Shown here: positions 55,495 to 61,781 of the stretch, in pieces
Layout of the letters: the number at the start of each line of letters is the position of its first letter
Position numbering within the stretch: position 1 is the first letter of the stretch
Assembly (NCBI GenBank): GCA_020832665.1
Contig: JAFIEG010000016.1
Span: 1 to 61,781 of the forward strand
Reading direction: 5' to 3'
Length of the DNA: 61,781 nt
Source of the DNA: Pararhodobacter sp.
GTDB lineage: Bacteria; Pseudomonadota; Alphaproteobacteria; Rhodobacterales; Rhodobacteraceae
Translations under genes and position numbers: made by a program
The notes under the pieces: generated by a model
What the model saw: the letters and a program-made list of their open reading frames with translations, nothing else
Databases searched by the model: none
What the model was told of the DNA's origin: nothing

Positions 55495-56492
55495 GCAGCC
55501 GGGCAAACATTCTGGTGACGGGCGGCGCTGGCTTCATCGGCAGCCATGCCTGCAAGGCGCTGGTGGCGGCTGGCTACCTGCCTGTCACACTGGACAATTT
55601 CAGCACCGGTCACCGCGATGCGGTGAAATGGGGCCCCTGCATTGGCGGCGACATCCGCGACACCGCGCTGGTGCGCGAGGCCCTGACCAGCCACCGGATC
55701 GATGCGGTCATGCATTTCGCAGCCAAGGCCTATGTCGGCGAGTCGATGCACGACCCGGCAATCTATTACGACAACAATGTCTCCGGCACAGCCTCGGTGC
55801 TGGCGGCCTGCCGGCAGGCCGGCGTCGGCGATTTCATTTTCTCGTCAAGCTGTGCGACCTATGGTGAGCCCTCGGCACTGCCGATCACCGAGGCAACCAC
55901 GCAACGGCCGGTCAATCCCTATGGCCGCACCAAGCTGATCGGCGAACAGATGATCGCCGATCACGCCGCCGCCTACGGGTTGCGCCATGTCACACTGCGC
56001 TACTTCAACGCCGCCGGGGCCGACCCTGCGGGCGAACTGGCCGAGCGCCACGAGCCCGAGACCCATCTCATTCCGCTGGCGCTGATTGCGGCCCATGGAA
56101 AGCGCGAGGCGCTCGCGGTCTTCGGTTCCGATTACGCAACCCCTGACGGCACCTGTATCCGCGATTTCGTCCATGTCGGCGACCTGGCGCAGGCTCATGC
56201 CGGCGCACTTTCCTACCTGCTTGGCGGCGGTAGCAATGTGGCGCTCAATATCGGTTCCGGGCGCGGGTATTCGATCCTCGATATCGTGGCCGAGGTCGAG
56301 CGCGTCACCGGACGAGCGATCCGCCTGCGCTTCGAGCCGCGCCGCGCCGGCGACCCACCGGTGCTGATCGCCGACCCCCGGCTTGCCGAACGCGTGCTCG
56401 GCTTCGTAACGAAACTTTCCGACATCGGGACCATCGTCGCCGATGCCTCGGCGCATTTCAAGATCGGAGCGGGCAATGCAATCCGCGCCTGA
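55491..56492 (+). CDS. galE: UDP-glucose 4-epimerase
   Basis: 333 aa. GGAGFIG nucleotide motif, [11 protein letters not shown], catalytic Ser in [11 protein letters not shown] and [11 protein letters not shown] with Y-x3-K. It interconverts UDP-glucose and UDP-galactose (or the 4-epimer pentose pair). The start is a TTG at 55491 overlapping the preceding TGA (TTGA); no ATG fits as well. The last bases overlap the GT2 start at 56476. Confidence 0.9.
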   Translation: MSSRANILVTGGAGFIGSHACKALVAAGYLPVTLDNFSTGHRDAVKWGPCIGGDIRDTALVREALTSHRIDAVMHFAAKAYVGESMHDPAIYYDNNVSGTASVLAACRQAGVGDFIFSSSCATYGEPSALPITEATTQRPVNPYGRTKLIGEQMIADHAAAYGLRHVTLRYFNAAGADPAGELAERHEPETHLIPLALIAAHGKREALAVFGSDYATPDGTCIRDFVHVGDLAQAHAGALSYLLGGGSNVALNIGSGRGYSILDIVAEVERVTGRAIRLRFEPRRAGDPPVLIADPRLAERVLGFVTKLSDIGTIVADASAHFKIGAGNAIRA

Positions 56493-58299
56493 ACAATTGC
56501 CGGCAGCCGCCGGGGGACCGGTCGATTATCTGGTGCCGCTGCTTTCGCGCGCCCAGACGGTCAAGTATCAGTTCGCGCTGACAGTGTGGCTGGCGGCGGC
56601 TGCTTATTTCTGGATATGGTGGCTGGACCCCGCGAAGAACATCGACACGCTCAGCTATGTCGTGCTCTCGCTGGGGATCGGCTGGCTTTTCTTCATTCAG
56701 GCCTATTTCCTGATTATCTTCCTGCGCGCCCGCGTATCGAATGCACGGATCGAGGATCTGGGGGAATGCCGGGTGGCGATGGTCACCACCAAGACCCCGG
56801 CGGAACCCTTTTCGGTGCTTCGCGCCACGCTCGAGGCGATGCTGGCGCAGGACCATCCCCACGATACCTGGCTCGCCGACGAGCACCCCGACGAGGAAAC
56901 CCTCGAATGGTGTTTCGCCAATGGCGTCAGGGTTTCATCGCGCCAGGGCGAGGCGGATTACCACCGCACCGAATGGCCGCGTCGCACGAAGTGCAAGGAA
57001 GGCAATCTGGCCTATTTCTACGACCATTACGGCTATCGGGATTACGATTTCGTCGCCCAGCTCGACTCGGATCATGTCGCGTTGCCGGGATATCTGACCA
57101 ATGTTCTGCGCCCCTTCGCAGACCCGCTTGTGGGCTATGTCTCGGCTCCCAGCATCTGCGCATCGAACGGGCCCGAGAACTGGTCGGCGCGCACCCGGCT
57201 CTTTGCCGAGGGGTTGTTTCACGGCATCCTGCAGGCCGGATACACCAACGGCATGGCGCCGCTGTGCATCGGCTCGCATTATGCGGTGCGCACCCGCGCG
57301 CTGCAGGAAATCGGCGGCCTTGGCCCCGAGTTGGCCGAGGACCACTCGACCACCATGATGTTCAATTCCCATGGCTGGCGCGGGGTTCATGCGATCGACG
57401 CAATCGCGGTCGGCGCCGGGCCGGTGGCGGTCTCGGATCTGATTACCCAGGAGTTCCAATGGTCGCGCAGCCTTATGACGCTGCTGCTGGCGCATACACC
57501 CCGGTATTTCCTGAAACTGCCGCTGATCATGCGGGTGCAGTTCCTTTTCATGCAGCTGTGGTATCCGCTGATGGCCCTGTTCATGGCGCTGATGTTCGCG
57601 CTGCCAATCCTGGCGCTCATCTTCGACATCCGCTTTGTCGATGTCTCGTTTCCCGCCTTTATCGGCCATGTGCTGCCCTCGACGCTGGCGATGCTCGCAA
57701 TCGCCTATGCAATCCGTGGCGACGGGTTCTTCCGGCCTGCGACTGCGACGATCCTGAGTTGGGAAAAGGCGCTGTTCGCGTCGATCCAGTGGCCTTGGGT
57801 TCTGTGGGGCACGGCAACCGCGATTGTTGATTGCCTGTTCGGAACCCGGGCCAGTTTTCGCGTCACGCCCAAGGGCCAGCAGGCGGCGCGCCTTCTGCCC
57901 TTGCGGGTCATCGCGCCATATTTTCTTCTTGGCGTGGCATCGGCGCTGCCGATCCTTCTGTTGCCGGGGCTTGAGCAGGCGCGCGGGTTCTACATTCTCG
58001 CGGCAATCAACGCGGCGATTTACACCGCGGTCTTCACGGTCATGGTCATCCGCCACATCCGCGAGAATGCCATTTCGTTGCGCCGCAACCTGCTTCCTGC
58101 AGGTGGGCAACTTGCGGCGATCACACTCCTCGTATCGCTGACCCTCGGCTCGGTCTCGCTGCGTGGTCTGGAAGGCTTGCATGTCCTGGCCATGGGGCTC
58201 GAGCCGCTGCATGTGACACGGTCGCTCTACTCGGTTTCCGGCGCCAATCAGGCGAGTTCGGACGCCGAGCGAATCCGGTTCGAAGTCTGGTGGGAATGA
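56476..58299 (+). CDS. Cellulose synthase-like processive glycosyltransferase (GT2)
   Basis: 607 aa. Two N-terminal membrane helices (about 30-85), a cytosolic GT2 domain and five to six C-terminal helices (about 345-570). Catalytic positions are readable: LADEHPDEE, DSDHV (DxD), LAEDHST, and the acceptor-site motif, which reads QEFQW where Q-x-x-R-W is usual. No PilZ domain. It should polymerise a UDP-sugar and extrude the chain. GGAGCGGG precedes ATG 56476. Followed by a secreted GH26-like hydrolase, as in many synthase-dependent polysaccharide systems. Confidence 0.88.
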   Translation: MQSAPEQLPAAAGGPVDYLVPLLSRAQTVKYQFALTVWLAAAAYFWIWWLDPAKNIDTLSYVVLSLGIGWLFFIQAYFLIIFLRARVSNARIEDLGECRVAMVTTKTPAEPFSVLRATLEAMLAQDHPHDTWLADEHPDEETLEWCFANGVRVSSRQGEADYHRTEWPRRTKCKEGNLAYFYDHYGYRDYDFVAQLDSDHVALPGYLTNVLRPFADPLVGYVSAPSICASNGPENWSARTRLFAEGLFHGILQAGYTNGMAPLCIGSHYAVRTRALQEIGGLGPELAEDHSTTMMFNSHGWRGVHAIDAIAVGAGPVAVSDLITQEFQWSRSLMTLLLAHTPRYFLKLPLIMRVQFLFMQLWYPLMALFMALMFALPILALIFDIRFVDVSFPAFIGHVLPSTLAMLAIAYAIRGDGFFRPATATILSWEKALFASIQWPWVLWGTATAIVDCLFGTRASFRVTPKGQQAARLLPLRVIAPYFLLGVASALPILLLPGLEQARGFYILAAINAAIYTAVFTVMVIRHIRENAISLRRNLLPAGGQLAAITLLVSLTLGSVSLRGLEGLHVLAMGLEPLHVTRSLYSVSGANQASSDAERIRFEVWWE

Positions 58300-58340
58300 T
58301 CCCCCCGGCGCACGTTCCGTCCAGCTACCAGGAGAAGAAC

Positions 58341-59267
58341 ATGAGAACCTTTCAGCCTTCCGGCACTCCCCGCCGAACCGGATCGGCAAGCCGCCGCGCA
58401 CAGTCTGTACTGTCAGGCGTGGTTCTGGGCATGACCCTTTCTGCCGGCGCCGCTTTCGCAGCACCGCCGGGCACGGTACCCTTCGGCGTCTACGACCCCG
58501 CGGGCGACTTTTCCCAGAACCGCGATGTCAGCATCGAAATGATCTTCCTGCCCTGGGAAGGTGTCGATCTCGACAGCCTGCGCGCGGCCGACGCTTATGC
58601 CGTTGAGCGCAACCGCGACCTGTTGGTGACGGTCGAGCCCTGGGCATGGGGTGCGCCCCATCGCCCCGAGACGCTGCGCGACGGCATTCTTACTGGCCGC
58701 CACGATGCGACCATGCGCTCGGTGTGCAGTGTCGTGGGCACGCTGCAAAGCCCCGTGACCGTGCGTTGGGCTCAGGAGATGGACAACCCGAACGGTCATT
58801 TCCCATGGGCTATGTGGCGACCGGACGAATTTGTCGAAGCCTACAGACGCATGGTCGGGGTATGCCGCTCGGTTGCGCCCGATGCCCGTTTCATGTGGTC
58901 ACCCGCCGGTGAACCCGGCTTGGAAGCCTATTATCCCGGTGATGATGTGGTCGATGTGATCGGGCTGTCGGTCTTTGGCGAGCAGAACCACGAGATCGCG
59001 GAGCACGGCACCGAATACGGCTTCGCCGAGATCCTCGGCCCACGCTATGACCGTGCGGTGACCTTCGGCAAGCCGATCATGGTTGCCGAACTCGGCTTTG
59101 CCGGGGATGCGGCCTATCTCGCGCGCTGGCACAATGCCGTTCGCCGGCAGCATGAGCAGTTCGCCGAACTCACGGGCGTGATCTACTACAACCGCCAGGA
59201 AGTCTGGCCGTGGCCGAACGATATCGGCCTGCCCGACTGGCGCGCCGGCGCACAGTTGAGCAACTGA
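58341..59267 (+). CDS. Exported GH26-like endoglycosidase
   Basis: 308 aa with a long signal peptide (about 1-41). A TIM-barrel glycosidase with acid/base candidate in VRWAQEMDN (~155) and nucleophile candidate in PIMVAELGF (~260), the GH26 pattern. AGGAG precedes ATG 58341. In this operon it probably trims or edits the polymer made by the GT2, rather than feeding the cell. Confidence 0.8.
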   Translation: MRTFQPSGTPRRTGSASRRAQSVLSGVVLGMTLSAGAAFAAPPGTVPFGVYDPAGDFSQNRDVSIEMIFLPWEGVDLDSLRAADAYAVERNRDLLVTVEPWAWGAPHRPETLRDGILTGRHDATMRSVCSVVGTLQSPVTVRWAQEMDNPNGHFPWAMWRPDEFVEAYRRMVGVCRSVAPDARFMWSPAGEPGLEAYYPGDDVVDVIGLSVFGEQNHEIAEHGTEYGFAEILGPRYDRAVTFGKPIMVAELGFAGDAAYLARWHNAVRRQHEQFAELTGVIYYNRQEVWPWPNDIGLPDWRAGAQLSN

Positions 59268-59343
59268 TCGGGCGTCGGAAATCCGCGGGCCTTGCACCCG
59301 CGGGTTTCCGGCCCCGCCAAATTCGCCACCAAGGAGCGAAAAG

Positions 59344-60795
59344 ATGAAGATCGTGATTGTCGGAACAGGTTATGTGGGGCTCGTGTCGGGCGTCTGCCTG
59401 GCGGAACTCGGGCACCGGGTGGTCTGCGTCGACACTTCGCCCGAGAAGATCGCCGGTTTGCGCCAAGGCAGGGTCCCGATCTACGAGCCGGGGCTGGAGC
59501 AGCTCATGGCGCGAAATGCCCTTGAAGGCCGGCTCAGCTTTGACACCGATATCGGTGCGGCGGCCGAAGAGGCTGAAGTGCTGGTTGTCGCGGTCGGAAC
59601 ACCGATGCGCGAGCATGACGGCCAGGCCGATCTGCGCCAGGTGATGGCCGCGGTCGACGCCATTGCCCGGGCGCTGACCGGCTATGCGGTCATCGTCACC
59701 AAATCGACCGTCCCCGTCGGCACCAGCCGCCTGATCCATGAGAGAATCCGCGCAGCCCGGCCCGATGCCGCGTTCGACGTCGCCTCGAACCCCGAATTCC
59801 TGCGCGAGGGAAGCGCCCTTGGCGACTTCATGCGCCCGGACAGGGTTGTGGTGGGCACCTCGGCTGCGCGCGCCAGGGCGGTGATGGACGAACTCTACGA
59901 GCCACTGCGAGTGTGCAATGTCCCGATCGTCAATACCGGCCTCGAAAGCGCCGAACTGATCAAATACGCCTCGAACGGCTTCCTTGCGACCAAGATCAGT
60001 TTTGTCAACGAACTGGCCGGGCTTTGCGAACGCATCGGCGCCGATGTCCGCGACGTGTCGCTGGGCATGGGGCTGGATTCGCGCATCGGTTCGGGCTTTC
60101 TCAAGGCCGGGCCCGGATATGGCGGCTCGTGTTTTCCCAAGGACACGCGCGCGCTTGCCCGCATGGGGCAGGAGAACGGCATGGCGATGCATGTGACCGA
60201 AGCCGTGATCCGCGTCAACGGTATCGTCAAGGACCGGATGATCGCCAAGATCATCCGCGCCAGCGGCGGCTCCGTCGCGGGCAAGACTGTCGCCGTGCTG
60301 GGGGTCACCTTCAAGCCCGATACCGACGACATGCGCGACGCCCCTTCACTGACAATCCTGCCGGCACTGATCGGCGCCGGGGCGATCGTGCGGGCGGTCG
60401 ACCCGCAGGGTCGCTGTCAGGGCGAAGCACTTCTGCCCGGTATCCAGTGGCAAGCATCGGCCTACGAGGCCGCCCGGGGCGCCGACGTGCTGGTCGTGAT
60501 GACCGAATGGAACGATTTCGTCGGGCTCGACCTAGAGCAACTGGCGCGCGTCATGCGCCAGCCGCGGATGGTCGACATGCGAAACCTGTTCACACCCGAA
60601 AACGCCCGGACAGCCGGCTTCAACCTGTACGACGCCATCGGGCGCACCTCGGAATGGGCTGTTTTGGAAGAGTGCCCTGCGCCATTCGTCCGCGCATCCC
60701 CGGCCTTGCCGATTGTGGTCGCGCCACCTGGGCTGGGCATGAACGGCTCAAGCAGGCCGCGCCCGGATGCAGCCGCGCCCGGCCCATCAATCTGA
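59344..60795 (+). CDS. ugd: UDP-glucose 6-dehydrogenase
   Basis: 483 aa. N-terminal NAD site GTGYVGLVSG, SNPEFLREG, and the catalytic cysteine in GYGGSCFPKD are intact. Residues past about 440 form a Pro/Ala-rich tail of about 45 residues beyond the usual end. It oxidises UDP-glucose to UDP-glucuronate, which the UXS at 54460 can convert to UDP-xylose, so the polymer may contain uronic acid and/or xylose. Last gene of the operon; AAGGAG lies before the ATG. Confidence 0.93.
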   Translation: MKIVIVGTGYVGLVSGVCLAELGHRVVCVDTSPEKIAGLRQGRVPIYEPGLEQLMARNALEGRLSFDTDIGAAAEEAEVLVVAVGTPMREHDGQADLRQVMAAVDAIARALTGYAVIVTKSTVPVGTSRLIHERIRAARPDAAFDVASNPEFLREGSALGDFMRPDRVVVGTSAARARAVMDELYEPLRVCNVPIVNTGLESAELIKYASNGFLATKISFVNELAGLCERIGADVRDVSLGMGLDSRIGSGFLKAGPGYGGSCFPKDTRALARMGQENGMAMHVTEAVIRVNGIVKDRMIAKIIRASGGSVAGKTVAVLGVTFKPDTDDMRDAPSLTILPALIGAGAIVRAVDPQGRCQGEALLPGIQWQASAYEAARGADVLVVMTEWNDFVGLDLEQLARVMRQPRMVDMRNLFTPENARTAGFNLYDAIGRTSEWAVLEECPAPFVRASPALPIVVAPPGLGMNGSSRPRPDAAAPGPSI

Positions 60796-60809
60796 CAAGA
60801 ACAAGACAC

Positions 60810-60852
60810 CCGGCCCGGATTGCCGCCAGATGTTGGCAGCGATCCGGGCCGG
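60810..60852. terminator. Terminator-like inverted repeat after ugd
   Basis: 11-bp perfect arms (60810-60820 with 60842-60852) flanking a 21-base loop that holds a second short repeat (TGCC...GGCA). It lies between the convergent ugd and lipoprotein genes. Two T runs are absent, so efficiency is uncertain. Confidence 0.6.
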
Positions 60853-60868
60853 TTTCCGCCTGTGGCCA

Positions 60869-61087
60869 TCAATGATGGACGCAGGTGCCGGTGATTCCGG
60901 CGCCGGTTATGGTGCAGGTATAGGCCGGTCCGCTGGTAGTGGGCGGGTTGGACCGCCGCGCCAGAGGCGCTGCCTCTGTCTCATGAACCTGCGGGGCCTG
61001 GTGGAGCCCGGCTTGCGGGTCGGATGGTTCACAGCCTGTCAGCAGCAGGCCGCAGAAAACAACACTGACACTTTGAAGTATGCTCAA
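60869..61087 (-). CDS. Small putative lipoprotein
   Basis: 72 aa from a TTG start at 61087 with AAAGGA upstream. A hydrophobic leader ends in the lipobox LLLTGC, followed by a short Pro/Ala-rich part and a Thr/Gly-rich C-terminus with two more Cys (YTCTITGAGITGTCVHH). Function unknown. The longer frame upstream adds a basic, unconserved stretch and is less likely. Confidence 0.6.
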   Translation of the reverse strand: MSILQSVSVVFCGLLLTGCEPSDPQAGLHQAPQVHETEAAPLARRSNPPTTSGPAYTCTITGAGITGTCVHH

Positions 61088-61781
61088 CGGGGTTCCTTTC
61101 CGAAGTGCGGCTTCTGGCCGCGGGGAAGAAAAGTATGCGACGAAGCGGAGATGGCGATTTCGCGGTCGGTTTTTCGCGGTCAATGCCTGAGGGTCGCGCC
61201 CTTGAGGGTGCTGCGCCAGTCAGAAACCGATGGGAAAAGGTCAGGGTGTCATACTCTGACCACTGCCCGGAAAGGATGAAACGGGTGCAACTGGTACGGA
61301 CCGACGACAAAAAGTCGATCCCTTCGGCAAGTGGCCTGATTGAGGTTGCCGGAATAACAAGAAAAATGTTGAGAAAGCGCCGTCTTTCGAAAGGCCCGGC
61401 AAAGGCCGGCACAGGGGCGCGCAGGCCAAAACAGCCTGCCTGCTCGTAGCACGCACGGTCGGGCAAGTAAAGCCAGCCGGGAAACGCGCCCGGGCGCCCG
61501 GCGGAAAGCCGCCGCAATCGCCGCCAATCCTTTCCGACCCGACCGGGCGTCAAGCATAGCTTGCAACGGGCTGGGGTATTCCCCGCGCCTGTTCCGTTTC
61601 ATTTGGGGTGAGGGGGTCGGGAAAAAAAACCGCGCCGGCACCAACCTGCATCAGCCCGGGCCGTGTGGCAGGCCGGCAGGGTGTTTTGGACGGCAGCTGA
61701 TTGCGCCGTCGGTTGTTTGTAACGAGTGATGGCGAGGCATCGCAGCGCCCCCGCCCCCCGCCACCCCCCCCCCCCCCCCCC
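61088..61781. other. Contig end without recognised gene
   Basis: About 690 bases. Two inverted repeats are visible (GGTCAG...CTGACC at 61239-61261 and GCAGGC...GCCTGC at 61421-61439). The last ~40 bases are a C-rich run that looks like an assembly artefact. No coding frame stands out. Confidence 0.5.

Noticed and set aside
61105-61449. 114-aa plus-strand frame near the contig end
   Set aside because: Charged low-information translation, no ribosome-binding site, and close to low-quality sequence.

Overview
The window looks like one complete draft contig from an alphaproteobacterium, most likely in or near the Rhodobacteraceae/Roseobacter lineage. Pointers to this are high GC, dense ATGA-coupled operons, many TRAP and ABC uptake systems, a HisKA_2 histidine kinase, and an EcfG-type (general stress response) sigma factor with matching GGAAC-N17-GTT promoters. 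Both ends look like assembly edges: a G/T-rich first ~100 bases and a terminal poly-C run. There are no rRNA, tRNA or CRISPR features that I can see, and no intact mobile element.

Layout. (1) 0-2.3 kb: 5'-truncated HisKA_2 sensor kinase, a strong terminator, and an exported PRC-barrel protein with an EcfG-like promoter. (2) 2.8-17.7 kb: a catabolic island for an unidentified organic acid. It has a TRAP transporter (dctPQM order), a ThDP-dependent enzyme, two large/small acyl-CoA dehydrogenase pairs, an enoyl-CoA hydratase, an acyl-CoA ligase, a nitronate-monooxygenase-type flavoprotein, an SDR and an IclR regulator. A shared 15-bp near-palindrome lies in three promoter regions and is a candidate IclR operator. 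(3) 17.9-19.9 kb: decaying DNA with a broken TctC-type binding protein and a short enoyl-CoA hydratase. (4) 19.9-26.8 kb: a TetR regulator divergent from a polyamine/quaternary-amine-type ABC transporter, an enoyl-CoA hydratase and an acyl-CoA ligase, followed by a remnant of an IS481-type transposase. (5) 27.0-29.4 kb: a three-gene operon with an ABM-domain protein, a CarH-like cobalamin-binding sensor without a DNA-binding domain, and a GGDEF diguanylate cyclase. (6) 29.8-30.6 kb: a periplasmic glutathione peroxidase and an acuC remnant. (7) 30.7-47.4 kb: a large amide/amine-type catabolic locus. It has a sugar-type ABC transporter, an N,N-dimethylformamidase-large-subunit-like protein, a glutamine-synthetase-like ligase, a five-gene Liv-type ABC transporter, an SDR, an aldehyde dehydrogenase, an N-formylglutamate amidohydrolase, an XRE-cupin regulator and a class I glutamine amidotransferase. 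(8) 47.5-53.2 kb: EcfG-type sigma factor, a small unknown protein, a coiled-coil/LuxR-type regulator, a PHB-depolymerase pseudogene that has lost its catalytic centre, and two more PRC-barrel genes with EcfG-like promoters. (9) 53.2-60.8 kb: a polysaccharide operon (galU, UDP-xylose synthase, galE, processive GT2, GH26-like hydrolase, UDP-glucose dehydrogenase), again behind an EcfG-like promoter, then a small lipoprotein.

How it fits together. Regions 2, 4 and 7 each pair dedicated uptake with CoA-ligation or gamma-glutamylation and a local regulator, as expected of a heterotroph scavenging dissolved organic matter. In three of the transport operons a perfect stem-loop sits just after the binding-protein gene. 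The EcfG-type sigma factor, three PRC-barrel proteins and the exopolysaccharide operon look like one stress regulon. The cobalamin/GGDEF operon is a candidate light- or B12-to-c-di-GMP switch.

The best candidates for undescribed biology are the CarH-like sensor fused by operon to a diguanylate cyclase, the dimethylformamidase-like plus gamma-glutamylation locus, and the stress-sigma/PRC-barrel/exopolysaccharide regulon. All functions are inferred from reading the translated sequence; no database search was run.
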